DNA from: Halalkalibacter urbisdiaboli
GTDB taxonomy: Bacteria > Bacillota > Bacilli > Bacillales > Bacillaceae_D
Direction of reading: 5' to 3'
Length of the DNA: 64,000 nucleotides
NCBI RefSeq assembly: GCF_002156385.1
Contig: NZ_MVJM01000001.1
Span: forward strand, 455,583-519,582
This document shows, in pieces, positions 55,103 to 63,648 of this stretch (position 1 is its first letter; each line of letters starts with the position of its first letter). Under the pieces are notes generated by a model. That model had not been told where the DNA came from. It worked only from the letters and a program-made list of their open reading frames with translations, and did no database searches. A program made the translations under genes and the position numbers.

Positions 55103-56230
55103 TCATGATTGTGCTGCTTCTTTAATAACAGCGACAACAGCTTCTGATAATTTAACTAATTCTGAAATCGGCATCTTCTCATTCTTTGTATGAATGTCTT
55201 CATAGCCAACAGCTAAATTAACCGTCGGAATTCCAAACCCTGCAATGATGTTTGCGTCACTGCCACCACCACTTTTTAGGAGCTTTGGGTTACGTCCAAC
55301 TGATTTGAGTGCTTTCTTAGCAACCTCCACCACTTGGTCACCATCTTGAAGCTTATAACCCGGGTACATCACATCTACCTCAACATCAACAGTCGTTCCC
55401 ATGTCTTTAGCAGTGGTTTCAAAAGCTTCCTTCATCTTCGCAACTTGCTTTTCCATTTTTTCACTCATCAGAGACCGTGCTTCAGCTAAAATTTCAACAT
55501 AATCACAAACGATATTCGTTTGGGTTCCTCCTTCAAAACGTCCAATGTTTGCTGTTGTTTCCTCATCAATCCGTCCGAGTGGCATTTTTGCAATCGCCTT
55601 TGCGGCAACGGTGATTGCTGAAATGCCTTTCTCTGGTGCAACTCCAGCATGCGCAGTTTTCCCATAAACAGTTGCTTTTATTTTCGCTTGAGTTGGTGCA
55701 GCAACGATAACATTACCAACTGGTCCATCACTATCTAGGGCAAACCCATATTTCGCCTTTATTAAAGATGGATCGAGCACTTTTGCACCAACTAATCCAG
55801 ATTCTTCGCCGACTGTTATGATAAATTGTACTGTGCCATGATCTAATTTTGATTCTTGAAGCACTTTAATTGCTTCAAGCATTGCCGCAATTCCAGCTTT
55901 ATCATCAGCTCCAAGGATCGTTGTCCCATCAGTTACTACATACCCTTCCTTTATGCTTGGCTTAATCTCTTTACCAGGAACGACTGTATCCATATGCGAT
56001 GTAAAATAGATAGGCTCAGCAATTTCTTTCGTTCCAGCTAGTGTACATATTAAATTTCCTGCTGCATGTTCTGTTTTTTCTGCTGCATTATCCTCATAAA
56101 CCTCTAACCCAAGCGAGAGAAATTTTTCTTTTAATATCGGGGCAATTTTATCCTCATGTTTTGTTTCTGAATCAATTTGAACAAGTTCCAAAAATTCGTC
56201 TACCAATCGTTGTTCGTTTATTTGGAGCAT
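55103..56230 (-). CDS. yqjE: M20-family tripeptidase-like peptidase YqjE
   Basis: A 375-residue zinc aminopeptidase-like protein of the M20/PepT group. Visible metal-site motifs are TSHMDTVVPG (His and Asp, about 75-84), GADDKAGIAAMLEA (Asp), and ITVGEESGLVGAK (Glu pair). Length and order match YqjE of B. subtilis (371 aa), and it precedes a methylmalonyl-CoA epimerase (yqjC) upstream on the same strand, as in that species. It should cleave N-terminal residues from tripeptides or related amides. Confidence 0.9.
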   Translation of the reverse strand: MLQINEQRLVDEFLELVQIDSETKHEDKIAPILKEKFLSLGLEVYEDNAAEKTEHAAGNLICTLAGTKEIAEPIYFTSHMDTVVPGKEIKPSIKEGYVVTDGTTILGADDKAGIAAMLEAIKVLQESKLDHGTVQFIITVGEESGLVGAKVLDPSLIKAKYGFALDSDGPVGNVIVAAPTQAKIKATVYGKTAHAGVAPEKGISAITVAAKAIAKMPLGRIDEETTANIGRFEGGTQTNIVCDYVEILAEARSLMSEKMEKQVAKMKEAFETTAKDMGTTVDVEVDVMYPGYKLQDGDQVVEVAKKALKSVGRNPKLLKSGGGSDANIIAGFGIPTVNLAVGYEDIHTKNEKMPISELVKLSEAVVAVIKEAAQS

Positions 56231-56248
56231 CTAACTGTTCCTCCTTTT

Positions 56249-56665
56249 TTATTTTTGCTTTTCACATAATTCATATAATACACCAGCTGTTGATTTAGGA
56301 TGAAGAAAGGCAATTAGCGCATCATCAGCTCCCTGGATCGGCTCTTTGTTTATCATCTGAACTCCATTTTCGATCATGTCATTTATTCTAGTCTCTATGC
56401 TTGTTACTCCGATAGCAATATGATGTAGGCCTTCACCTCTTTTTCTTATAAACCTAGCAATTGGACTCGTGTTAGAAAGAGGCTCTAATAGTTCAATCTT
56501 TACATCCCCAATTGATAAAAAAGCAACACGAACTTCTTGTGTTGGTACCTCTTCTATTTTTTCTAAAGAAAGTTTTAAACTCCCTATATAAAAAGGAAGT
56601 ACTTTATTTATTGACGTAACAGCAATTCCAATATGATCTACTTTTTGAGATATGTTATCTTTCAT
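56249..56665 (-). CDS. mce: Methylmalonyl-CoA epimerase
   Basis: A 138-residue glyoxalase-fold protein. HIGIAVTSI at residues 11-19 and LHHIAIGV near 88 supply metal-binding histidines, and ELLEPLSNTSPIARF is typical of methylmalonyl-CoA epimerases (YqjC in B. subtilis). It interconverts the epimers of methylmalonyl-CoA. The carboxylase partner (yqjD) that often follows is not in this position; yqjE lies downstream instead. Confidence 0.88.
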   Translation of the reverse strand: MKDNISQKVDHIGIAVTSINKVLPFYIGSLKLSLEKIEEVPTQEVRVAFLSIGDVKIELLEPLSNTSPIARFIRKRGEGLHHIAIGVTSIETRINDMIENGVQMINKEPIQGADDALIAFLHPKSTAGVLYELCEKQK

Positions 56666-56808
56666 ACTGATCTCTCCTCTAACATGTCAATATTGAATTC
56701 GATAGTCCATCCTAATTTTCCTTTTTCAAAAATTGAACATTGTTACCACTTGTCCCTAACTTAAAATCAAAGTAAAATAAATAGTAGTGATAAAGAGGAG
56801 GTTTCATC

Positions 56809-56898
56809 ATGCCACGTAAATTTCAAAAAGCAATTATTTATCTTATGATTATTACAATGGTTCTTGGGACTGTTTTAATGGGTGTTTCCATTTTCTAA
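56809..56898 (+). CDS. prli42: Prli42-like stressosome membrane mini-protein
   Basis: A 29-residue ORF preceded by GAGGAGG. The peptide is a short basic N-terminus (MPRKFQKA) followed by one transmembrane segment and ends GVSIF. This matches the Prli42 family, single-pass miniproteins first described in Listeria that anchor the stressosome at the membrane and that occur near yqjE/yqjC genes in bacilli. A terminator hairpin lies just downstream. Function transfer is by similarity. Confidence 0.75.
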   Translation: MPRKFQKAIIYLMIITMVLGTVLMGVSIF

Positions 56899-56923
56899 TA
56901 GCTCCGTATGTAACATGACATAT

Positions 56924-56956
56924 AAAGAGCCGACAATGTAAACGTGTCGGCTCTTT
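56924..56956. terminator. Bidirectional intrinsic terminator
   Basis: AAAGAGCCGACA pairs with TGTCGGCTCTTT between the Prli42 ORF and the L,D-transpeptidase gene. Confidence 0.9.
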
Positions 56957-56959
56957 CTG

Positions 56960-57478
56960 CTAGTCAATGGCGCCATATTTCCGAGCTAATTGCTCAAAAC
57001 TCTCTTCACCATCAGTAATTAGAATCTTTGTTCCTAAAGGGACCTTGTCAAATAATGCCTCAACCACTCTGTTCGGTAAACGAATACATCCTGCAGTTAC
57101 AGAGTAGCCGATTGAGTTAGGTCGATTCGTTCCATGTATTCCATACGTGCGTCCATCGGTGTCGTTTGCGTCAAACCCAATCCACCTACTCCCTAATGGA
57201 TTTTTCGGATCGCCACCTCGTATATCACGTTTTCGGTAATAAGGATTCTCGGCTTTTACAGTTACTGTGTATAAACCAATCGGTGTTTCATCTCCTTCTT
57301 TCCCCGTTGCAACCGAATGATGCAAAACTTCACCATTTTGAAAAAAAGCCAACTGATTATCTTTAACATTTACAATAATAAAGGGATCGCCGATGGTCGG
57401 ATTATCACCAAGAGGCCAAATTGGTGAAGATACAAGAAAGAAAAAAGAGAAAAGAAGCTTTAATACCATTTTTTTCAT
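56960..57478 (-). CDS. L,D-transpeptidase (YkuD domain), exported
   Basis: A 172-residue protein with an N-terminal signal peptide (about 1-23) and one YkuD domain. The catalytic His/Cys motif is clear: HGTNRPNSIG followed by VTAGCIRLPN (Cys about residue 132). These enzymes form 3-3 cross-links in peptidoglycan or attach proteins. No LysM domain is fused, so it is the short form. It is upstream of nothing obvious on the same strand; yqjA follows on the other side. Confidence 0.9.
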   Translation of the reverse strand: MKKMVLKLLFSFFFLVSSPIWPLGDNPTIGDPFIIVNVKDNQLAFFQNGEVLHHSVATGKEGDETPIGLYTVTVKAENPYYRKRDIRGGDPKNPLGSRWIGFDANDTDGRTYGIHGTNRPNSIGYSVTAGCIRLPNRVVEALFDKVPLGTKILITDGEESFEQLARKYGAID

Positions 57479-57504
57479 CCTTCCCTTTTTCCTGTAGTTT
57501 ACCC

Positions 57505-58473
57505 TTATACTTTCCTCTTATCCACGTGATTCCACAAACGGTCCTTAATAATCAAATATTGCTCCAATTCATGCATAATATAAGATAGGGACGACCGTAA
57601 TTCAAACTCTTCTCTAGTTTCAGGTAAAGGCATCTCCTTAAAATCCTTCTTCATTAAACGAAGACGTTCAAGAAAATAGGGTACATGATTCGTTGGACTA
57701 ACGGACTTACTTAACTCCTCTAAAAAATCAGCAATAACAATCCCCTGTGGAACAGAGCGATGGATTGCTGAAACAAAGGGCATAACTCTTTCAATAATCT
57801 CAAATTGTTTTTCGCGCATTTCAAAGTAATGGTAATATTGATCTTCATAACGAACAATATGATTATGTATGTTTGTTAAAGCTAAGTCTTTTCCTTTCGA
57901 CAATAGTTCCACTGTTTCCGGGATTTCTTTTCCATCCCAATGACTTTCCCCATTTCGTAAGTAAGAACCCATTTCATGTAAAATGGTCTTAAAATGTTCT
58001 TCGATATCTTTCCGAAAAAGACGAAGAGTCTTTTCATGGCTTGGCATATATAAATTCATTAATAAAGCGACACCAACCCCAATTACAATAAGCAAAAGTT
58101 CGTTTATAATGATTGAAACAGAAACATAACCAAGTATATATATATGTAATAATATAACGCAGCTTGTCACGATTCCTTCAGTCACCTTTAGTTTGACCGT
58201 AGCTGGGATAAACAAAAGAAGCAGTAATGCTAAAGTAAATGGATTATAACCTAATGTTTCAAATAAAATGACACTCATCGTAAGTGCAATCATACTGGCA
58301 GCTATCCGTTCCCATGAAATAAGTAGTGACTTTCGACGTGTAATCGAAATGCATAAAATCGTAATAATAGCAGCTGATGAGTAAAATTCAAGCTGTAATG
58401 CATTCGCAATAGAAATTGAAATCGCAGCACCTAGAGCCGTTTTTAGCGTTCGATAACCAATTTTCAGATTCAT
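57505..58473 (-). CDS. yqjA: Aromatic acid exporter-like membrane protein YqjA (DUF939)
   Basis: A 322-residue membrane protein: about five hydrophobic segments in the first half (about 14-150) followed by a cytoplasmic helical domain (about 160-322). Family features are the LKIGYRTLKTALGAAISI start and the PATVKLKVTEGIVTS loop. The ATG at 58473 with GAGGGA upstream is preferred over an earlier frame start at 58485. B. subtilis YqjA is the same length, and the neighbours yqjC and yqjE support the assignment. The substrate is unknown. Confidence 0.85.
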   Translation of the reverse strand: MNLKIGYRTLKTALGAAISISIANALQLEFYSSAAIITILCISITRRKSLLISWERIAASMIALTMSVILFETLGYNPFTLALLLLLFIPATVKLKVTEGIVTSCVILLHIYILGYVSVSIIINELLLIVIGVGVALLMNLYMPSHEKTLRLFRKDIEEHFKTILHEMGSYLRNGESHWDGKEIPETVELLSKGKDLALTNIHNHIVRYEDQYYHYFEMREKQFEIIERVMPFVSAIHRSVPQGIVIADFLEELSKSVSPTNHVPYFLERLRLMKKDFKEMPLPETREEFELRSSLSYIMHELEQYLIIKDRLWNHVDKRKV

Positions 58474-58598
58474 GTAATCCCTCATTCATGCTGATATTTG
58501 CCTTTATTTTACCATACTAATGAAACAACTGTACCAAGGCTGCTTTTCTATTCGAGTGAATCCTTTCTAAAGACCTCCATATTAACTTATCATAAAAT

Positions 58599-58634
58599 AA
58601 AGGGTGACTACTTTATATAAGTAGTCACCCTTTT
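58599..58634. terminator. Intrinsic terminator of small lipoprotein gene
   Basis: AAGGGTGACTAC pairs with GTAGTCACCCTT, 9 nt after the minus-strand stop codon of the small lipoprotein. Confidence 0.85.
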
Positions 58635-58642
58635 AGAAGGCA

Positions 58643-58783
58643 TTATTCAGCTACAGGTTCTTCTTCAATCTCTAATGCTGGGTCTTCTTCTGGTGCAGGT
58701 TCATCAACTGGTTCACCACAGGCTGCTAAAACACTCATTGATAAAGCTCCAGCCAATACAGTATAAAGTAGTTTTTTACTCAT
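58643..58783 (-). CDS. Small acidic lipoprotein (46 aa)
   Basis: An ORF of 46 codons with a strong site AAGGAGGAG 6-7 nt before the ATG. The signal peptide ends in a lipobox LAAC (Cys about residue 22), and the mature part is only about 24 residues, made almost wholly of Glu, Pro, Asp and Ala. It is very likely a tiny surface lipoprotein. It has its own terminator. No family is recognised. Confidence 0.7.
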   Translation of the reverse strand: MSKKLLYTVLAGALSMSVLAACGEPVDEPAPEEDPALEIEEEPVAE

Positions 58784-59021
58784 TGTAAACTCCTCCTTTA
58801 GTATCGTTGGTTTAAAGTTAAAATGCTAAATCCAACTAAACTAATCATACTAAAGCTTCCTTTGAATTATAAGCTGATTTCCTATTTTTACATTTTTTCA
58901 CAAACACTTTGAGGAATTCACATATTATCTGCTTCTATCATATATTGAAAAAAATAAGATAGACTATTTTACTCAATTATACTATTTTTAATATATAGAT
59001 TATCGATAATAATAAAAAGGG

Positions 59022-59408
59022 ATGAGGCTAATGTTATATCGACGTCAGGACTCTTTTCGTTATGAGTTTAATGAACAACTTACTGGGAAGCTTCAATTGC
59101 TTCAAATAGCTGATAAGAAAGTAACTAGTTCAATAGGTACAATGCAGTTGTATAATATTAGCCCTGGCGGATTAAAAATTGAAACGACGCTAAATTTTCC
59201 TGACCCCAAAAAACAAAAGATTATCCTTAATCTTTCATTTTACTTAAACGAAGAAGAAATCGAACGCAAAGGAGAAATTGTGTGGAAAAAAATATTAGCA
59301 AATCGATACCAGTACGGCCTTATTTTTAATCAATCAGACCATGATAAAGATGAACTTATTGGTTTCCTAAAAGACTTTGCAAAAAGGAATTTTAGGAAGC
59401 AACTATAA
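59022..59408 (+). CDS. PilZ-like c-di-GMP-binding domain protein
   Basis: A 128-residue single-domain protein. The second PilZ motif is intact: NISPGG (NxSxxG, about residue 46). The first, RxxxR, is imperfect: RRQDSFRYEF has one residue extra between arginines, so c-di-GMP binding is plausible but not assured. The start may be the Met four codons on (59031), because AAGGG has better spacing to it. It is convergent with a histidine kinase gene. Function is inferred from the fold. Confidence 0.65.
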   Translation: MRLMLYRRQDSFRYEFNEQLTGKLQLLQIADKKVTSSIGTMQLYNISPGGLKIETTLNFPDPKKQKIILNLSFYLNEEEIERKGEIVWKKILANRYQYGLIFNQSDHDKDELIGFLKDFAKRNFRKQL

Positions 59409-59424
59409 CGCACAATGATGCTAT

Positions 59425-61230
59425 TTACTGTAATACTTTTTCGGTAAGTTTACTAGCCTCATATACAGGTAGGATAACATCCATCCTAGTACCTGTACCA
59501 ACTTCACTATGAACCTTGATGGCTCCACCATGATGTTGTAAGATTTTATAACAAACCATTAATCCTAAACCTGTCCCTTTCTCTTTTGTAGAATAAAAAG
59601 GTTCACCTAAACGTTCCATTCGTTCTTTTGAAATACCACACCCATTATCTTCAACCTGTATACAGACTTTGTTTTCAGAATGTTTTAATAATCGAATTTT
59701 TATTTCTCCTTTTGGCTCAACAGCATCTAGAGCATTTCGAATAAGATTAATTAACACTTGCTTTAATTGCTTCTCAGAGCCATAAACGGAAGGTATATTT
59801 TCAGATTCAAGCTCTACACTTACATTTTTCATAATGGTTTGTGTCTCTAATAGCGTCATAACTTGTTTAGCTAAATTGTCTAAATGTACCTGTTCGAATC
59901 TTGTATCATGGTTTGGTTTAGCCAGAGTTAAATATTCATAAATAATTGATTCTACGCGTGCCAGTTCTTCCATTACGAGACTAAGGTATTTCCCATTATA
60001 CTCCTTTTCTCTTTCAAATAATTGCAGAAAGCCCTTTATAGAAGTAAGAGGATTTCTAATCTCATGGGCAACACCGGCTGCTAGCTGCGCAACAACAGAT
60101 AATTTATCTGATTTTCTAATTAAATCATCCATATGCTTTCGTTCTGAAATATTCTTGAGAATGGTCCGAAATGCACGTTTCCCTCTGAAATGAATAAGCG
60201 TTGTCGTTGCTTCCACCTCAAGTAATTGTCCTGTCAAACACCGTAATGTAAATATGGAAGATAAGACTCTATTCTTTTCATCAAGAAGCAACCGTCCCTC
60301 CTCTTCAATACGTTTAGCATCGTCCAACAAAAATAACTCGGATAACCTTTTTCCAATCAACTCTACCTGCCCTTGGGCACGAAATAACTTTTCACCAGCA
60401 GGATTTATATAGATAAGCTTTTGACCGTCATGCACTGATATTGTTTCTGGCGTGTGTTCAACTAGACTTTTATAACGTAATTCACTATCACGTAATTCTT
60501 GCTCCATTTGTTTTCGATTCGTAATATTAATAAAATAAAGAGTCACTTGGTCATCAGCTCTATAGGCTCTGACATCATACCAGGTTTGTTTATTCTCTTT
60601 AAAATATTCAACTTCTACGTATTCCTCACCAGCTAGAAGTGGATAAATTCTCTTTGATAACTCATGCTTATCTCCTTGCAAAAAGGTCCAGAAATCCAAC
60701 CTTTGAATCTCTTCCCAGGAAAGGTCAAACATTCGTTCAGCTTCATCATTTACGTAGAGAAATTGTCCATCAAGAGAAATCGTAATAATCGCATCTTTAA
60801 TACCATCTAATATCTTTTTCGGAAGTCTAACCTCATCACGACCACGAATACTAGCTAAAAGAGGCGAATTATCCTCAGACTCAGCTGGTAATGATAGACG
60901 GTCCAATTGAACTAAAAATAAGGATTGATCGGGAGAGATGTCATCAATTGTAAATGTAATTGATTGTAAATACCCTTCCCCATGTAATATCATTTTTTCG
61001 ATCTGAAACCCTTTAATCCCTTTTTTTAGAAAACTACCTGTTTGCTCATATCCTTCTTCCTCTCCTAATATAACGAGCGATTGTAAATTAAGAGTAAGAA
61101 GATAATCCCGAGCATAACCAATAGATTCACAAAACGATTGATTTACATAGATAAACTCTCCATTCTCATTTAAAAAAGCCTGTCCCAAAAGAGAAGCTTC
61201 CATACTTGAATATAATAAGTTTGGCTCCAT
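59425..61230 (-). CDS. PAS-domain sensor histidine kinase
   Basis: A 601-residue soluble kinase with three PAS-type regions (about 1-115, 140-240, 245-365) and no transmembrane segment, then the HisKA domain (phospho-acceptor His389 in GVAHEIRNPLTSI) and an HATPase_c domain (NALDAVEPKGE, DNGCGI, STKEKGTGLGL). This layout resembles the sporulation kinases KinA/KinE of bacilli that feed the phosphorelay. No response regulator gene is adjacent, which agrees with an orphan phosphorelay kinase. The signal is unknown. Confidence 0.88.
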   Translation of the reverse strand: MEPNLLYSSMEASLLGQAFLNENGEFIYVNQSFCESIGYARDYLLTLNLQSLVILGEEEGYEQTGSFLKKGIKGFQIEKMILHGEGYLQSITFTIDDISPDQSLFLVQLDRLSLPAESEDNSPLLASIRGRDEVRLPKKILDGIKDAIITISLDGQFLYVNDEAERMFDLSWEEIQRLDFWTFLQGDKHELSKRIYPLLAGEEYVEVEYFKENKQTWYDVRAYRADDQVTLYFINITNRKQMEQELRDSELRYKSLVEHTPETISVHDGQKLIYINPAGEKLFRAQGQVELIGKRLSELFLLDDAKRIEEEGRLLLDEKNRVLSSIFTLRCLTGQLLEVEATTTLIHFRGKRAFRTILKNISERKHMDDLIRKSDKLSVVAQLAAGVAHEIRNPLTSIKGFLQLFEREKEYNGKYLSLVMEELARVESIIYEYLTLAKPNHDTRFEQVHLDNLAKQVMTLLETQTIMKNVSVELESENIPSVYGSEKQLKQVLINLIRNALDAVEPKGEIKIRLLKHSENKVCIQVEDNGCGISKERMERLGEPFYSTKEKGTGLGLMVCYKILQHHGGAIKVHSEVGTGTRMDVILPVYEASKLTEKVLQ

Positions 61231-61415
61231 CCTACTCTCCTCTTCCCTAAAAAAATCGCTTTCCAGTTACTATTCCCTAGCTTTCGTGAAAATCCTTCAT
61301 TTTCAACGAATTTTATTGTCGATCTATATGCTTTACAACTAATGACTAGCTACATAAGAAATGAAAAGAGGGTGCTGCAATGAACAAACCTGCAACACCC
61401 TTATCAGTCATAATA

Positions 61416-61752
61416 TTAATGTCCAGAGCTGACTCCGCTCATTTTTTCATTAAACGAGAGCTGTCTGAATTTATACCATCAATTGTTACATCGATATTAT
61501 TTTTGCTCAAATTTGACTTTGATTTTTTCAATTGCACCAACTGCTGAATCATCCCAAGATGAGCTTCACGTAAATCAATAATAACTTGATTAGCATCTGT
61601 CTTATAATCAAATTGATAAATTAACTCACTAATAGATGCAAAGAATATCCCACTTAAGATTACACCTGCAAATACACCAATTGCTAGGTTATGAGTGACA
61701 ACAACAGTGACGACCATAACAGCCGCATTAATACGTGGAACCACGACTTTCC
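61416..61752 (-). pseudogene. Remnant of a SulP-family anion transporter
   Basis: Only the last membrane segment (INAAVMVVTVVVTHNLAIGVF) and a STAS domain piece of a SulP permease remain; about 350 N-terminal residues are missing. In the STAS part, AHLGMIQQL is out of frame; restoring one base near 61553 gives AHLWDDSAVGAIEKI, the normal family sequence, and an extra base near 61500 shifts back. A third shift near 61441-61447 would restore a C-terminal ending SGVSSGH. Three indels in about 150 nt and the 5' truncation at a repeat element show it is dead. Confidence 0.85.
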
Positions 61753-61779
61753 TTGTTCTTATCACTATCTGTATCTGTA

Positions 61780-61859
61780 AGGCTTTTAAAAGATAGCGAC
61801 TACGCTCATTGCATGAAGGCTGTGCCAAAAGGTTAAAAAACAACCTTTTGGCACAGCCT
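61780..61859. repeat. Repeat element with palindrome truncating the SulP remnant
   Basis: The palindrome AGGCTGTGCCAAAAGGTT/AACCTTTTGGCACAGCCT (61817-61859) belongs to the CAAAAGGT family and the neighbouring 61780-61812 matches 74-110 in inverted orientation (GCAATGAGCG...TTTTAAAAGCCT). The same side-by-side arrangement occurs at the window start. It marks the 5' end of the broken SulP gene and separates it from the lipoprotein gene. Confidence 0.6.
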
Positions 61860-61870
61860 CCTTCACAAAA

Positions 61871-62587
61871 TTAAAATTCTATAATTGTTTCATGATGTTC
61901 GTGTACGTTCTCATCTTGAGCATGGACAATGACGTTATATGTGCCAGAAAACGTTTCTACATCCTTTAATATATAGATTCCGGGTTCAGTCATCTTAACA
62001 TCAATCCATTGGTGTTGCTCTTGCCCTTCTTTCCATAATTCAAGTGTGATATGATTCGCTAGAAATGGCTCGTCCTCAACCTGTACTGAAAGCCGTAAAT
62101 CTTCAACTAATTCAATAAGAATCTTAACCTGATTATGGTGTTGGTGGGAATGTTCATGCTCGTGTGGATTCTTTGTTTCCACTTCTTCTTTCTCCCCAAC
62201 TTGGATTTTTATAGTTGGCATCCGGTGCATCTCTCTTGCTGTCACATGAACTTGAATGTGATATAAACCAGCTTCATCAAAGGTATGATGCAAACGATAG
62301 ATATGGCCTTCTATCTCACTTGGCTCTAGCATAACGCTACTACCCTTATCTTCTTCCTTCCAAACTTCATACATGACTTCATTTGCATCCTCGACTACTT
62401 CCTCACCTTGGCTAATTACACTTGTAATCGTAATATTCTCACCAACTTCAGCCTTTTCTACTGAGTCAACTTCCACCTCAATTGGCTGAACAAGTTCCAT
62501 CTGTCCCCCACTATTCTTTTCATTACTTCCACACGCAGAAATAATGATGATTATAAGTAATAGACATCCTAACTTTAATCCTTTCAT
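61871..62587 (-). CDS. YtkA/FixH-like lipoprotein with His-rich linker
   Basis: A 238-residue lipoprotein: signal peptide with lipobox ISAC, then two YtkA-type beta domains (about 30-130 and 150-238). Between them is a histidine-rich metal-binding-like linker (HEHEHSHQHH, about 141-150). Both domains end with aligned GxYxIxVH strands (AGLYHIQVHVTA; SGTYNVIVHAQDE). The ATG at 62587 follows AAGAGGTG. It is directly downstream of a frameshifted TetR gene (13 nt), whose product may once have controlled it. Metal or copper homeostasis is a guess. Confidence 0.8.
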   Translation of the reverse strand: MKGLKLGCLLLIIIIISACGSNEKNSGGQMELVQPIEVEVDSVEKAEVGENITITSVISQGEEVVEDANEVMYEVWKEEDKGSSVMLEPSEIEGHIYRLHHTFDEAGLYHIQVHVTAREMHRMPTIKIQVGEKEEVETKNPHEHEHSHQHHNQVKILIELVEDLRLSVQVEDEPFLANHITLELWKEGQEQHQWIDVKMTEPGIYILKDVETFSGTYNVIVHAQDENVHEHHETIIEF

Positions 62588-62599
62588 CTTAAACACCTC

Positions 62600-63198
62600 T
62601 TAAACTGTTGACTTTAGCTTTTCATTGATTAAACCTAACCAAAACGTATTCCAGACTATTTTCAACCTTTTTTCGTAACCCTGATCATGATAAAAAAACA
62701 TTTGAAACACGTTCCCATCTAAAATGCAATAAAAGCTAGCAATGAGTTCTTCAATTGGTCTTTTTTGAATTAGTCCTGCTTCAATCGCTTCCTCAAAAAT
62801 TCGTTCGAGCATTGAATATTGAAATTGTTCAAATTCAAGCGTTTTCTTTACTATCTGTTCTTTTAAATGAGTAGGCGGAAAAAAATGGTTCGTTTAAACA
62901 AGGTCAATTCCATTTTATGACGAGCTATATGTTTACAAGTTGTTAATAAATAAGTATAGAGTTTTTGCTCAGGGGGCAAGTGCCCCATTTGCTTATATGC
63001 ATCTTCTAATAGACTTATGTACCGGTAGAAAACATCTTCAAACACTGATATGTACAAATGATCTTTGCTCGAAAAATGAGCATAAATTGAAGGCTTCTTA
63101 ATCCCTACTCCTGCTGCAATTTCAGAAAGTGAGGTACCTTCATAGCCCTTTTCAGCAAATAAGGCCAGCGCAACTTGTTTAATTGTTTGGATTGTCAT
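62600..63198 (-). pseudogene. TetR-family regulator with a frameshift
   Basis: The N-terminal part (from ATG 63198) has the TetR helix-turn-helix (LFAEKGYEGTSLSEIAAGVG, IKKPSIYAHFSSKDHL) and the frame stops at 62863. A run of seven A on the plus strand (62879-62885; minus-strand T7) is the break point: adding one T gives FFPPTHLKEQIVKKTLEFEQF leading straight into the downstream 62812-62600 frame. The product is truncated to about 111 residues, lacking most of the ligand-binding domain, unless the indel is a sequencing error or is suppressed by slippage. Confidence 0.85.
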
Positions 63199-63423
63199 TC
63201 TTCTCCACCTGTTTCTAACTTTTTCTATTTGCTAGTATATCATACTCCCACTTCCCCTTTTATGAAACTTCAATGTCTTTTATCAATGTGGACAACACAC
63301 TATACTGTTTGCTATTCCTTTCTTTACATCTTCACCCTAGTAACTTTTTTTCAAACTTTTTTCTCATCTTTCTCCTCGTTTATTACTCCTCATATCTATA
63401 TATATAACGAAGGAGGTGAGAAC

Positions 63424-63630
63424 ATGAACGGACAACAAACACGCTTAACCTTAAATTTTATAACTGGTGTCAATGAAAATGGCGAAAATATTATTCGCTC
63501 TAAAAGCTTTACTAATGTGAAGGGTGATGCGACAGATGAATCACTAGTCGCAGTAGTAAATGCTCTTCAATCTCTTCAAGTACATTCACTCGATTCTGTT
63601 ACTCGTACCAATAGCTATTCATTAAACTAA
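63424..63630 (+). CDS. DUF1659-family protein
   Basis: A 68-residue soluble protein of the DUF1659 family (MNGQQTRLTLNFITGVNENGENI start). The ATG at 63424 follows GAAGGAGGTGAG. It is the first gene of a short operon with a DUF2922 gene and a YvrJ gene, a recurring trio in bacilli. Function unknown. Confidence 0.85.
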   Translation: MNGQQTRLTLNFITGVNENGENIIRSKSFTNVKGDATDESLVAVVNALQSLQVHSLDSVTRTNSYSLN

Positions 63631-63648
63631 AGGACAAGGTGATGCAAA

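Noticed and set aside
61439-61843. A 134-residue intact gene for a membrane protein
   Set aside because: Its first ~35 residues are encoded by the palindrome and repeat, and the STAS part is frameshifted; it is a remnant.
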